Counted from the stretch's first letter, positions 9,191 through 19,350 are shown. The stretch is DNA of 64,000 nucleotides from JACRLV01 sp045863555 (GCA_045863555.1 BTUU01000005.1:186001-250000); one strand, 5' to 3'. The notes: generated from the sequence alone by a model not told the origin. Numbers and translations: made by a program.

Positions 9191-9475
9191 GGTTTTCGGA
9201 TTGGTCCGGGAACTCGGTTCGAGGGTCGGGCGGGGGCGCGGCGCTGTCATTTCTAGAGATCATACGGCCGCCTGATCCGGCGTGACGGTGCGGGGACGAG
9301 GATTGTGCGTGCGGCGCGGGATTTGGCGGGGATTGCGCGAAACGGACGCGGGGGGGACGGTTTGGGGGCCGGGGAGGCCGAGTTCGCGGCGGGGTTCGGG
9401 CGGCAGCGGATTGAGGGCGGGGCCGAGGGCGACGATGGAGCGCTCTTCCAGGGCTTTGGGGCGTTCTCGCGCCCC

Positions 9476-9512
9476 CATCGCAACACGAACAGCCGTCGCG
9501 ATGGCACCCGGC
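9476..9512. repeat. 37-base dispersed repeat, copy 1
   Basis: Matches 11789-11825 at 34 of 37 positions. Its ends, CATCGCAAC and GTCGCGATG, form a near-perfect hairpin with one mismatch, followed by GCACCCGGC. It flanks the PEP-CTERM and PD-(D/E)XK-like genes on the left, and copy 2 flanks them on the right. Confidence 0.75.
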
Positions 9513-9610
9513 CGAGTTGGTTTCATTTGGAACGATCCGGTTCGCATCGCCGGGGGTAGCAGTATAATTCGGAAGGAGAAGATTCGGCGGCCTGAGGTAG
9601 GGGGCTGACG

Positions 9611-10387
9611 ATGAGAATCCCCTTTCTTACTTTGCTGGTTGCGGCACCGGCCGGCGCCGTGCCGCTCAGCGTTGACTTGCTCTCGCCCGGCGATGCGGGG
9701 TTCGAGGGCGTACCAACAAACTTCCGCTGCATCGATGTGCACGTCGACCTGCTGCATCCGCCTGACATCTTCGCCGCGGCCGGGCTTCGGGCGGTGACGA
9801 CCGATCTTGGAACACCTGGGCCGTCGGGCGATGCGCAAATCGTCTACTTTGACGCCGATCCTGGCACGCCGGGCGTACAACCCGGGCTGTTGAATCCGGG
9901 GGCCGCCGACCGCTTCACAACCAGCCTCAGTCGCGCGCTCGATCGCAACGCCCCCGAGCGGTTCGCCTTCGCGGAAGCCGCTATCGCGGGGAGATACGAG
10001 CCGACAGGGCCCGTTCTGGTCACGTTGCCGGGCGAACTCAACGTCGCCTGGTTCAGAAGTCCGCCGCCGCAGTGGAATTCGCCGCCGGATGAGGGGTACA
10101 TCGCGCGGATTGCTCTCGATGTCACGCAGGTTGATGCAGCGGGCGTCGATCTGGCTGATTACGGGAACTGGGGCGCGGGGCCGATCGGCGAGGCACCGGC
10201 GGGTGCGACATTCGTTCTGCTGAGTGATCGGGTGCCGGGCGCGCTGGCTGGGACAATCGCCGCGACCTGGGAGACGCAGTGGGGGTACTGGCTGGACTGG
10301 GGCGTCTGGTACGTCCCCGAGCCGGCGACGGCGATCGCTCTTGCGGCGGGCGGCGTGTTGATCACGCGAGGTCGCCGGCGTAGGTAA
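9611..10387 (+). CDS. PEP-CTERM sorting-signal protein, function unknown
   Basis: A 258-residue secreted protein. The N-terminus (MRIPFLTLLVAAPAGAVPL) is a short signal peptide. The C-terminus has the full PEP-CTERM layout: VPEPAT, a hydrophobic stretch (AIALAAGGVLI) and a basic tail (TRGRRRR). In known systems this tail is processed by an exosortase and takes the protein to the outer surface. The middle carries no domain I recognise, though it is rich in Asp, Gly and Pro, typical of planctomycete extracellular proteins. A weak purine-rich sequence (GAGG at about 9594) precedes the ATG. No exosortase gene lies in the window. Confidence 0.85.
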   Translation: MRIPFLTLLVAAPAGAVPLSVDLLSPGDAGFEGVPTNFRCIDVHVDLLHPPDIFAAAGLRAVTTDLGTPGPSGDAQIVYFDADPGTPGVQPGLLNPGAADRFTTSLSRALDRNAPERFAFAEAAIAGRYEPTGPVLVTLPGELNVAWFRSPPPQWNSPPDEGYIARIALDVTQVDAAGVDLADYGNWGAGPIGEAPAGATFVLLSDRVPGALAGTIAATWETQWGYWLDWGVWYVPEPATAIALAAGGVLITRGRRRR

Positions 10388-10411
10388 CGAAGCGGACTGA
10401 TTCGAGACGCG

Positions 10412-10436
10412 CGAGAGGCCATCGCGATGGCTCTCG
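10412..10436. terminator. Palindromic hairpin between convergent genes
   Basis: CGAGAG pairs with CTCTCG around an inner CCATCG/CGATGG palindrome, with one bulged G. It lies in the 50 bases between the stops of the PEP-CTERM gene and the minus-strand gene, and could serve both strands. There is no T run. The core CATCGCGATG is shared with the 37-base repeat. Confidence 0.5.
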
Positions 10437-10437
10437 G

Positions 10438-11607
10438 CTAGCGCAAGTAGTATTTGGTTACGTCGACGCGTTCACGGTCGCGATTGGTCAGCAAGTAGAA
10501 CTTCTCGCCCTCGCGCACAAAACGAACGTGCCAATGAAGTACGCTTCCGTCTTCATCCGGCGAGGTAAAGAATCCCGGTAGTTTCTTCGCAATCAACTCG
10601 TACGGAACCACGATCACATGTTTGTCGGAACCCAATCCAAAGGCCGACATCGCTCCGACATGCTCGTTGAGGGTCTCCGCCGTTTTGCGTTTCAAGCCGA
10701 ACCAGAATAGCGCGTCTGCCGACGCAATTTCTCGCGAGCTAGCAACTTGACAGGAAAGGAGCTTGCGGCGATCGGGAGTCGTCCAGAGCACTCGAGCACG
10801 CTTCACAAGTGGTTGCCCAATGTATTTCTCCAACTTCGGCAAAATCAACGAATGGAATCCGGCGGGCTTTCGTTTCGGTTCAGCCCCATCGTCTTCAAGA
10901 GCCGGCGAGTCGCTCTCCTCTTGAATATCCTCGCTCGTCTCAAATACAAGATCAACAATCCGATCCAGTCGAGTAAACTCCTGAGGAAACAAAATGTTCC
11001 GAATCTGGCGCTCGACGGCCGGATCGTTCAGGGTTTCCTTGAGTTTCAGCAGGCGGATCAGAGCATCGATGCCAATCAGACGAACAACCCACGCATGTCG
11101 CGATCCCCGAATCTGCGACTCAAGTGCCTCGGTCTCCGATCGCCCGACAACCAACAAGACTGCCGCCTCCTCTGAGCCACCAAGCGGTGCGTCGGGGCGA
11201 TGTCGCCAATACTCCGCGATCTTGGAGATGTCGATTTGGTACGTCGTTGATGTCTTAGATTCAACTACAAGACCGCGACCCTCCGGGGATTGCCAAAAAC
11301 CGTCGAAGTTCACGCCGTCGCGCCTGCCTCGGTATACTCCGTTGGTAACATCGAATCCCAGGCGAGAACCGATCTCGTTTACAATGTCTTGTAATGCGAA
11401 ACCACCGTCATCGAATGCCTCGGCGATGAGCTCGTCCACCCAGCGTTGAATCAGATCACTTGGCGCAATTCGGAGCAACGCCCGCCATTCCGCGCTCGTT
11501 TGATTTCCGTCGAGCAACCGCCCCTCGCCCGCGAAGCCAATGAGCTGACGAAGGTGCTTTTCCAAGATCTGAGTTCGATCACGCTCCCAGAGGTCTACAA
11601 GCGCCAT
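10438..11607 (-). CDS. Protein with PD-(D/E)XK nuclease-like motif, function unknown
   Basis: A 389-residue protein. The N-terminal part (residues about 1-80) contains ALQDIVNEIGSRLGF and is followed by a candidate nuclease core: Asp102 in NFDGFW, then Glu116-x-Lys118 in LVVESKTST, spaced as in PD-(D/E)XK folds. The next segment, YQIDISKIAEYW, is consistent with the helix after that core. The C-terminal 200 residues are unassigned. The ATG at 11607 (MALVDLWERD) is chosen for GGAG six bases upstream; the frame stays open to 11787. The gene is visibly less GC-rich than its neighbours, with many A/T-ending codons, suggesting acquisition. A stand-alone restriction or defence role is possible but unproven. 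Confidence 0.75.
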   Translation of the reverse strand: MALVDLWERDRTQILEKHLRQLIGFAGEGRLLDGNQTSAEWRALLRIAPSDLIQRWVDELIAEAFDDGGFALQDIVNEIGSRLGFDVTNGVYRGRRDGVNFDGFWQSPEGRGLVVESKTSTTYQIDISKIAEYWRHRPDAPLGGSEEAAVLLVVGRSETEALESQIRGSRHAWVVRLIGIDALIRLLKLKETLNDPAVERQIRNILFPQEFTRLDRIVDLVFETSEDIQEESDSPALEDDGAEPKRKPAGFHSLILPKLEKYIGQPLVKRARVLWTTPDRRKLLSCQVASSREIASADALFWFGLKRKTAETLNEHVGAMSAFGLGSDKHVIVVPYELIAKKLPGFFTSPDEDGSVLHWHVRFVREGEKFYLLTNRDRERVDVTKYYLR

Positions 11608-12025
11608 CCTCGACTCCATTGCGGCGAGTAGCCGGGCTGTTTCCGCCTGCCGATATCGGCGCCCTGCGGCACGGTCTCCGACATTTCGACTATCCCACCC
11701 CATCATGCTCAACGAACGGGGTCTGGCACGCAAGGCGGCGGCCGCGGCAAGGTAGCGCGAGGCGGAATGTCCTCGCCGCCGCGTCACTCATCGCGACGCG
11801 AACGGCCGTCGCGATGGCACCCGGCGCGACCCATGCTCCCGCGATTCCGCTCAAATCGCGGTTCGCGCCGCCCTTGCGGCCGCCGATGCCCCGCCGATAA
11901 TGCCCGCTGCGCGCGGCGGCGCTGGCCCGGGCGGGCACGGAGGCCCACGCCACTTGGTACCGGACGCTCCCACACACAGATGTGCGGGCATCGGGAGCAG
12001 AGCCGCGCCGTATGCAGGACCCGAA
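11608..12025. other. Intergenic region with dispersed repeats
   Basis: This 418-base stretch separates the PD-(D/E)XK-like gene from aspartokinase. It holds copy 2 of the 37-base repeat (11789-11825), a GC-rich segment with CGGGCACGGAGGCCC (from about 11932) that recurs near 17980, and a weak inverted repeat GCTCCC...GGGAGC just before the aspartokinase gene. No gene is supported. Confidence 0.5.
11789..11825. repeat. 37-base dispersed repeat, copy 2
   Basis: Here the hairpin is perfect: CATCGCGAC pairs with GTCGCGATG around GCGAACGGCC. Differences from copy 1 are three transitions, one of which restores pairing that is broken in copy 1. Confidence 0.75.
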
Positions 12026-13243
<1,218 letters not shown>

Positions 13244-13310
13244 AAAGGCGTTTCATTCGGGGGCCGCGCTCCGGTAGCATTCGCCCGGTCTGGGCTCTGG
13301 CAACGAGGAC

Positions 13311-14414
13311 ATGCGGAAACGACCTTCCATGACCCTGATTTCGCTCCTTGCAGCGCTCTGCGCAATCGGCTGTTCCGGCGATGCCGACCGTCCCGCGACC
13401 GGCCACGGTTCCGCCGCCCCGCTGGTCCCGATCGGGGCCGGCCTCCAGTACCGCGGCGTCGCGATCCAGATCAACCAGTCGGCCAGCGCGGTCGAGAAAT
13501 ACGTTCCGATGCTCAAGGAGATCGCGGACCTGGGTGCGGACACAGTGCTGCTCTCTCCCGCGGCGTACATGGAGCACGCCCGGGCCCAGGCGATCTTCAT
13601 CGACGCCCAGAAGACGCCGTCGCCGGCCGATTTCAAGACGATCCTGCTCGAAGCGAGGAAGCTGAACCTGAAGGTCATCCTCATGCCCATCGTGCTGCTG
13701 CGGTATCCGCGGGGCAGCGAGTGGCGCGGCGTTATCGAGCCGCCGGAGTGGACCGACTGGTGGCGCGATTACCGCGATTTCATTGCGTATTTCGCCCGCA
13801 TCGCGCGCGAGGGGCAGGCCGAGGGGATGACCGTCGGGTCGGAGCTGGTGAGCACGGAGAAGTACACGTCGGAGTGGGTCCGCGTGATCGAGGTTGCGCG
13901 GGCGGAGTTTCCCGGCGGCAAGCTCGGCTACTCGGCGAACTGGGACCACTACGAGCCGGTCAAGGTCTGGGACAAGCTCGATTTCGTGGGCATGACCAGC
14001 TACTACACGCTCGCCGACAACAAGAACCCGGGCGTGGACGAGATCGTGCGGAAGTGGCGGATCCACCGGGACGACATCCTGAAATGGCAGCGCAAGGTCG
14101 GCAAGCCGATCATCCTGACGGAGGTCGGCTGGTGCAGCCAGGAAGGGGCGGCCACGGCCCCGTGGAACTACTACCAGAACCAGAAGGCGACGACCGCGGG
14201 CCACGAGGAGCAGCGGCGGCTCTATGAGGGCTTCATGAAGGCCTGGGCGGATGCGCCCGGGCTCGCGGGCGTCATCTGGTGGGAATGGACCGACGGCGGC
14301 GGCGCCAATGACTTCGGCTACACGCCCAAGGGCAAGCCAGCGGAGCAGGTCCTGCGGGAGTGGTTTCGCGCGAGCGGCGACGCCGCCCCGGCCGACGGCG
14401 GCGACAGCCGCTAG
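13311..14414 (+). CDS. GH113-like TIM-barrel glycosidase, lipoprotein
   Basis: A 367-residue protein whose N-terminus (MTLISLLAALCAIGCSG) has the lipobox AIGC. The mature part has the strand order of a TIM barrel. A likely acid/base Glu is in VGSELVSTE and a likely nucleophile Glu is in IILTEVGW; WWEWTDGGG sits near the end. These resemble GH113 beta-mannanase-type enzymes, but substrate assignment is inference. Two starts are possible, ATG 13311 (GAGGA too close) and ATG 13329 (no clear ribosome binding site). Its stop codon overlaps the stop of the convergent HDOD gene by three bases. Confidence 0.8.
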   Translation: MRKRPSMTLISLLAALCAIGCSGDADRPATGHGSAAPLVPIGAGLQYRGVAIQINQSASAVEKYVPMLKEIADLGADTVLLSPAAYMEHARAQAIFIDAQKTPSPADFKTILLEARKLNLKVILMPIVLLRYPRGSEWRGVIEPPEWTDWWRDYRDFIAYFARIAREGQAEGMTVGSELVSTEKYTSEWVRVIEVARAEFPGGKLGYSANWDHYEPVKVWDKLDFVGMTSYYTLADNKNPGVDEIVRKWRIHRDDILKWQRKVGKPIILTEVGWCSQEGAATAPWNYYQNQKATTAGHEEQRRLYEGFMKAWADAPGLAGVIWWEWTDGGGANDFGYTPKGKPAEQVLREWFRASGDAAPADGGDSR

Positions 14415-15478
14415 GCCTCGCTCAGCCGCGCGACGATCTGCTCCGGGATCGCCGACAGCGTGGCCCGAATCGCGGCGTCGTCCTCGAGATTGAGCCCCCG
14501 CACGCACGGCAGATTGAAGAAGTCGTACGGCACATACTCGCCGTAGCCCAGCATCGAGTAGACCACGTCGCTGAGCTGGATGAGCAGCTTGTGGCGGCGA
14601 AGCGGGTCGATATCCGTCGGCTGCTTGTGATGGCTCCCGATCAGCATCGGCAGCGGATCGGGCAGATTCCACGCGTCCGCGATCCGCAGGCCCAGATGCT
14701 CGTGCCACTCCACCGCGACCTGGTCGAAGACCGCGCGCGGAATCCGCCGGCCGTGGCTCCGCTGATAGTCGTGCACGATCCGGATCAGCCCCAGCATCCC
14801 GAGATCATGGAGCAGGCCCGCCAGGAATGCTTCGTCCTCCTCGATGTTCAGCCGCTTCGCGAAACCCGTGAAGACCACGGCCGAGACGATCGCCCGCTGC
14901 CAGATCTCCTCGCCGAGCGTCTTTTCCGTACCGCCGGTCTTGATCAGAAGTCCCTTGGCGCCGACGGAGAGGAAGATCGAACGGAGATTGCGCGTGCCGA
15001 TGCGCGAGAACGCATGATCGAGCGCGGTGATTTCACGGATGCCGCGGTACATGGCCGAATTCGCCATCCGCAGCACCTGCGCCGACAGCGCCGGATCTGC
15101 GCCGACGACCTCGGCGAGCAGGCGGAAATTCGCACCGGAATCGCCGGAGAGCAGGCCGAGGGCCCGCTGCGCCACCTGCGGCATGCGCGGCAGCTCCAGG
15201 TCGGGCGAATTGATCACGCGCGCCAGCTGCGCATGCAGTTCCGCGTCGATCGACGCCGGCGCACGCGGCGGCGGCGCGACGACCGGCTCGCCCCTGGGCT
15301 GCCACCACTCCCCGCCGCGCGTATCCACTTCGTCCGGGCGCAGCACGCGGAGCGGCGGCTCGGGCGCCTCGGGCGGCGGCGCCTCATCGGGCACGACGCT
15401 CAGCGCGAGATTGCCCTCGACGCGCGTTTCGTTCTCACCGCCCATCCAGCCGATCAACCGCTTCCAGAAACCGGCCAT
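14411..15478 (-). CDS. HDOD domain protein
   Basis: A 355-residue cytosolic protein. The first 85 residues are a proline-rich, probably disordered leader. Residues about 85-290 form an HDOD domain (LPRMPQVAQRALGLL, ADPALSAQVLRMANSAMY, SAVVFTGFAK). HDOD proteins are usually catalytically dead relatives of HD phosphohydrolases that act as signalling scaffolds. Here an HD pair is still visible in GLLHDLGMLGL and HEHLG follows, but the full metal set of HD-GYP enzymes is not apparent. No fused receiver or GGDEF domain is present. Its tail overlaps that of the upstream convergent glycosidase. Confidence 0.88.
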   Translation of the reverse strand: MAGFWKRLIGWMGGENETRVEGNLALSVVPDEAPPPEAPEPPLRVLRPDEVDTRGGEWWQPRGEPVVAPPPRAPASIDAELHAQLARVINSPDLELPRMPQVAQRALGLLSGDSGANFRLLAEVVGADPALSAQVLRMANSAMYRGIREITALDHAFSRIGTRNLRSIFLSVGAKGLLIKTGGTEKTLGEEIWQRAIVSAVVFTGFAKRLNIEEDEAFLAGLLHDLGMLGLIRIVHDYQRSHGRRIPRAVFDQVAVEWHEHLGLRIADAWNLPDPLPMLIGSHHKQPTDIDPLRRHKLLIQLSDVVYSMLGYGEYVPYDFFNLPCVRGLNLEDDAAIRATLSAIPEQIVARLSEA

Positions 15479-15669
15479 GACTGCACCTTCACTTCGCGCC
15501 CGGAGGCGCTGGCAGAACTAGATCGTTTCCTCCATTGAATTGTCGGATAGATTTTGCAGCGACGCGCGGAGCCACCGGGAAATCCCCCGGATTCGTCGAC
15601 CGCGCCGGCGGCGGTTACCATGCGGGCCTGTTTTTTCGGGACGTAAGCCGAAACTACCCGGGAGAGGTC

Positions 15670-17922
15670 ATGTCGACTCGGCAGACTCATCGGTTCTTTC
15701 TCCTCTTCACGATAGCAGCGGCGCTAGCAGTCCAGGCGGCCGCGGTTCAGGAAGCGACCGCGCCGGCGAAAAAGAGGCTGACGCGCGCGATGGTGGAAGG
15801 CCGCCGGGGCGGACTCGACATCGACGGTTCGTGGGCCACCGGCCTGCGCTGGCTCGATGACCAGCACTACCGGGAAATGCGCGACGGCAAGGCGATGCGC
15901 GTGAACGCCGAGAGCGGCGACGCCACACCGATCGTCGAGGACGACGCGCTGCCCGCCGGGCTGCGCGAAAGCGGTCGATTCGACGAGGAAACGCTCAAGC
16001 GGCTCGGGCGCAATCCCGGCCGATGGTCGCGCGACCGCTCGACACTGCACATCCGGCTCGAAGAGAAGAATTACATCTACACGGCGAAAGATGCGTCCGT
16101 GCGGCCGCTGCCCGACCTGAAGGACGTGCGCGAGCTTGATATCAGCCCGACCGGCGGGTTTCTCTCGTACGTCGATGCATCGAACAACCTGCATCTGACG
16201 GACACGAAGACCGGCGCGGCCCGCGCCCTGTCGCGCGACGGATCGTCGAGCCTCTTCTACGGGATTCTCGACTGGGTGTACCAGGAGGAAATCTACGGCC
16301 GCGGAAACTGGCGGGCGTACTGGTGGAGCGACGACGACCGGTATATCGCGTACTTCCGGCTTGATGAATCAAAGGTGCCGGTCTACCGGATCATCAACCA
16401 GACGGAGCTGCGCGCAGAACCGGAGGAGACGCACTATCCCAAGGCCGGCGAGCCGAATCCCACCGTCCGCCTTGCGATCTCGCGGGCGAGCGACGGCCGG
16501 ACAACCTGGGTGGATCTCAGAATGTACGAGGGGATCGAGTTCCTCATCGTGCAGGTGAGCTGGTCGCCGGACGGGAAGCTGATTTACTCCGTGCAGGATC
16601 GCGAGCAGACCTGGATGGATGTGAACGAGGCCGATCCGGAGACCGGCGCATCGCGAACGCTGATCCACGAAGCGTCGCCGGCGTTCGTGGAGAACTTCGG
16701 CAAGCCGTTCTGGCTCGGGCAGGGCGAGAGCCGCGGCCGCGCGGGCTTTCTCTGGCTCACCGAGCGTGACGGCTTCGCGCACATCTACTTCTACGGCCGC
16801 GACGGCGGATTGCTCTCGCGTGTGACGGGGGGCGACTGGACGGTCAGCGACATCGTCGGGTGCGACGAAAAGAACGGGTACGTCTACTTCACGGCCGAGC
16901 GCGACTCGGCGTTTCGCAGCGACGCGTACCGCGTGAAGATCACGGGCGGGGCGGTTGAGCGCCTCACGGCGGCCGGCGCACACCATGACGCGAACTTCAG
17001 CCCCGGGTTTGCGTATTTTTTCGATACGTTCAGCAACGCGGTCACGCCGCCGAGGGTGCACCTGCGCCGGGGCGACGGATCGCTGGTCCGCGTGATCAGC
17101 GCCAATGAGACGGACGAACTCTCGAAGTACGAGGTGGCGCTGCCTGAATACGTCCGTGTGCCCGCCCGCGACGGGTGGCTGCTGAACGCGTCGGTCGTCC
17201 GGCCGCCGGATTTCGACCCGTCGAAGAAGTACGCGGTCTACTGCCCGATCTACGCCGGGCCCTATGCGCCGACCGTGCACGACCGCTGGCGGGGCCGGTC
17301 GCTGCTCGAGGATGCGCTGATGGCCCAGGAGGGCGTGATCGTCTGGCGCTGCGATCCGCGCTCGGCGGGCGCCGACAGCCGTCTGGCGGCGTGGCAATGC
17401 CACAAGCGGATGGGACAGTCGGAGCTGCGCGATCTGGAGGACGGCCTGAAATGGCTCATCGCCCAGGGCGGCGTCGACACGGAGCGCGTCTGCATCGAGG
17501 GTCACAGCTACGGCGGCTACATGACGTGCTATGCGCTGACGCACAGCAAGCTGTGGACCTGCGGCATCGCCGGCGCACCGGTCACCGACTGGCGGCACTA
17601 CGACACGATCTACACCGAGCGGTACATGCTGACGCCCCAAAACAACAAGGCCGGCTACGACGCGGGCAGCGTCGTCACGGCGGCCGAGAATCTCCACGGG
17701 CGCCTGCTGCTCGCCCACGGCATGATGGACGACAACGTCCATTTCCCGAACAGCGCTCAATTCGTCCGGGCGCTGCACCAGGCCCGGAAGCAGTTCGATT
17801 TTATGGTGTTCCCCCGTGACCGCCACGGCTTCGGCGAGGGCGGCCGATTCTGGCGCGATATGCGCAACGACTTCCTCGACCGTCACCTGCGCCCGGCCAA
17901 AGAGGACGCCGCGGCCGAGTGA
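15670..17922 (+). CDS. S9B dipeptidyl peptidase IV-like serine peptidase, exported
   Basis: A 750-residue peptidase with signal peptide (RFFLLFTIAAALAVQAAAV). The N-terminal half is the beta-propeller that gates substrate entry and contains DWVYQEEIYGRGN, the double-Glu motif that binds the peptide N-terminus in DPP-IV enzymes. The C-terminal alpha/beta-hydrolase domain has the nucleophile GHSYGGY (Ser about 613), Asp in HGMMDDNVH and His in RDRHGFG. It should release X-Pro or X-Ala dipeptides outside the cytoplasm. The ATG at 15670 follows GGAGAGG; the frame extends to 15535 without a credible leader. It is likely monocistronic. Confidence 0.93.
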   Translation: MSTRQTHRFFLLFTIAAALAVQAAAVQEATAPAKKRLTRAMVEGRRGGLDIDGSWATGLRWLDDQHYREMRDGKAMRVNAESGDATPIVEDDALPAGLRESGRFDEETLKRLGRNPGRWSRDRSTLHIRLEEKNYIYTAKDASVRPLPDLKDVRELDISPTGGFLSYVDASNNLHLTDTKTGAARALSRDGSSSLFYGILDWVYQEEIYGRGNWRAYWWSDDDRYIAYFRLDESKVPVYRIINQTELRAEPEETHYPKAGEPNPTVRLAISRASDGRTTWVDLRMYEGIEFLIVQVSWSPDGKLIYSVQDREQTWMDVNEADPETGASRTLIHEASPAFVENFGKPFWLGQGESRGRAGFLWLTERDGFAHIYFYGRDGGLLSRVTGGDWTVSDIVGCDEKNGYVYFTAERDSAFRSDAYRVKITGGAVERLTAAGAHHDANFSPGFAYFFDTFSNAVTPPRVHLRRGDGSLVRVISANETDELSKYEVALPEYVRVPARDGWLLNASVVRPPDFDPSKKYAVYCPIYAGPYAPTVHDRWRGRSLLEDALMAQEGVIVWRCDPRSAGADSRLAAWQCHKRMGQSELRDLEDGLKWLIAQGGVDTERVCIEGHSYGGYMTCYALTHSKLWTCGIAGAPVTDWRHYDTIYTERYMLTPQNNKAGYDAGSVVTAAENLHGRLLLAHGMMDDNVHFPNSAQFVRALHQARKQFDFMVFPRDRHGFGEGGRFWRDMRNDFLDRHLRPAKEDAAAE

Positions 17923-17996
17923 GTGGAGCGGACTGAGCGGGGTCAGGTGCGTGGCGCGGGCCTGCGGGCCCGCGGGTTGACGGGCACGGAGGCCCG

Positions 17997-18098
17997 CCCC
18001 ACTGCTTTGCCCGCCCCACTACTTTGCGCGCCCCACTACATTGCGCGCCCCACTACTTTGCGCGCCCCACTGCTTTGCCCGCCCCGCTGCTTTGCGCG
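17997..18098. repeat. Tandem repeat, six 17-base units
   Basis: Six head-to-tail units of exactly 17 bases with consensus CCCCACTACTTTGCGCG. Variation is limited to four positions per unit. It lies in the 290-base gap between the DPP-IV-like gene and the pseudopilin, after a GC-rich hairpin (GCGGGCC/GGCCCGC near 17957) and after CGGGCACGGAGGCCC. The unit length is not a multiple of three in any useful ORF. Confidence 0.9.
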
Positions 18099-18212
18099 AA
18101 ATTCACACTTCCTGCGCACTCCATTAAAGCCCGCGGGACAGACTGACGCCCGCGTAGGCGTGTCGGCGGCGGTCACTCGACACGCGTCCACGTCAACAGG
18201 GAGTCAGGTTTC

Positions 18213-19280
18213 ATGAAACATCGGCGCGGTCCGAGGGGATTTACCCTCATCGAGTTGCTGGTTGTGGTGGCGATCATCGCTCTGCTCATCTCCATCCTCC
18301 TGCCGAGCCTCAGCGCGGCCCGGGAACAGGCGAAGGCGGCCAAGTGCGCCTCGAACCTCGCGCAGGTCGGAAAGGCGATCCACGGCTATCTCGCCCAGAA
18401 CAACGCCGTCTTCCCGCTCGCGTACTACTACGCCTCGAGCGCAGCGGGCGACTACGACATCAACAACCAGAGCCCGACGCATGCGTACGGCTACATCCAC
18501 TGGTCGTACCAGCTCTTCGAGGATGGCAAGGTCAATGACGAGTTGTTCAAGTGCCCGACCATGGACAACGGCGGCCACCCGCGGACGAACCCCGGGCCCG
18601 ATCCGACCGCCTGGGTCGACGGCGACCAGGTCGACGATTTCGGCCAGCGGCGGCCGAGCGGCAACCAGCAGCGCGTGCAGGATCGGCAGGCCAAATTCAT
18701 GGCCTACACCACCAACGCCGCCGTGATCCCGCGAAACAAGCTCGGCAACATCCTCCCCAGCGCCGACGAAGGCGGCGGCTCGGCCGAGCGGCGCAACCGG
18801 TTTGTCCGCGAAACCGAGATTCAGGACTCGGGCCGGACCATCGTGGCCACCGAATGGAACAACAACTGGCGCTCCGTCGCGACGGCCAACGGCGACGGCT
18901 ACCTTGTGAAGAGCCACCGCGCGCTCAATCCGTTCTACTTTCCGGGCGCGAACTACTTCGAATACGCCGCGCCGGCCAACCTCGGGCTCTTCCAGTACTG
19001 GCGCCAGCAGAACGACAAGAACTACGACCTGATCCCCACGTCGGAGTTCGAGAACCTCGATCAGCTCATTTCGGGCGGCCGCTCGCAGCTCAATGCCGTC
19101 GGCCGGCACCACGCGGGCCGCGACCGCCTCGGCGGCTCGGCGAACTTCCTCTACGTCGACGGCCACGTCGACCGGAAGTTCATCCTCAAGACGATCGAAA
19201 ACCGCGAGTGGGGAAAGGCGTACTACGGCCTGACGGGACGCAACCAGGTCTCAGACATCGGCTGGACGTACGTGCCCTGA
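18213..19280 (+). CDS. Prepilin-like protein with N-terminal methylation signal and planctomycete-type tail
   Basis: A 355-residue type IV pilin-like or type II secretion pseudopilin. The leader MKHRRGPRG is followed by FTLIELLVVVAIIALLISI, so cleavage by prepilin peptidase is expected after Gly9, with Glu at mature position 5. The remainder is a globular domain ending near residues 300-320 in FLYVDGHVD, the H-X9-DG-like feature seen in large planctomycete pseudopilin families. GGGAG precedes the ATG. No assembly ATPase or secretin is present, so it is an isolated family member. A strong terminator follows. Confidence 0.9.
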   Translation: MKHRRGPRGFTLIELLVVVAIIALLISILLPSLSAAREQAKAAKCASNLAQVGKAIHGYLAQNNAVFPLAYYYASSAAGDYDINNQSPTHAYGYIHWSYQLFEDGKVNDELFKCPTMDNGGHPRTNPGPDPTAWVDGDQVDDFGQRRPSGNQQRVQDRQAKFMAYTTNAAVIPRNKLGNILPSADEGGGSAERRNRFVRETEIQDSGRTIVATEWNNNWRSVATANGDGYLVKSHRALNPFYFPGANYFEYAAPANLGLFQYWRQQNDKNYDLIPTSEFENLDQLISGGRSQLNAVGRHHAGRDRLGGSANFLYVDGHVDRKFILKTIENREWGKAYYGLTGRNQVSDIGWTYVP

Positions 19281-19311
19281 TCGCGCGAACCAGGTTCCTT
19301 TGAATGTCGAC

Positions 19312-19350
19312 GAGCGGTGTGCGAGAAACTCGCACACCGCTCATCGTTTC
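19312..19350 (+). terminator. Intrinsic terminator after the pseudopilin gene
   Basis: A perfect 14-base stem, 19312-19325 with 19329-19342 (GAGCGGTGTGCGAG and its complement), encloses an AAA loop and is followed by ATCGTTTCT. It isolates the pseudopilin from the dockerin gene. Confidence 0.8.

Larger units (their letters stand above)
8886..9610. other. Long intergenic region with structured repeats
   Basis: This is a 725-base non-coding stretch between divergent mtfA and the PEP-CTERM gene. It contains two homologous hairpin units (9004-9088 and 9103-9190) and one copy of a 37-base dispersed element (9476-9512). Short ORFs cross it in several frames, but they are GC-biased shadows without ribosome binding sites. 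The region 9191-9475 shows G-rich runs and nothing I recognise. Confidence 0.6.

Noticed and set aside
9260..9880. Minus-strand ORF of 206 codons overlapping the PEP-CTERM gene
   Set aside because: The plus-strand gene has a signal peptide and complete PEP-CTERM tail; the minus product is Arg/Pro-rich without features.
17997..18098. CRISPR array
   Set aside because: The 17-base units abut directly with no spacers, and no cas genes are near.
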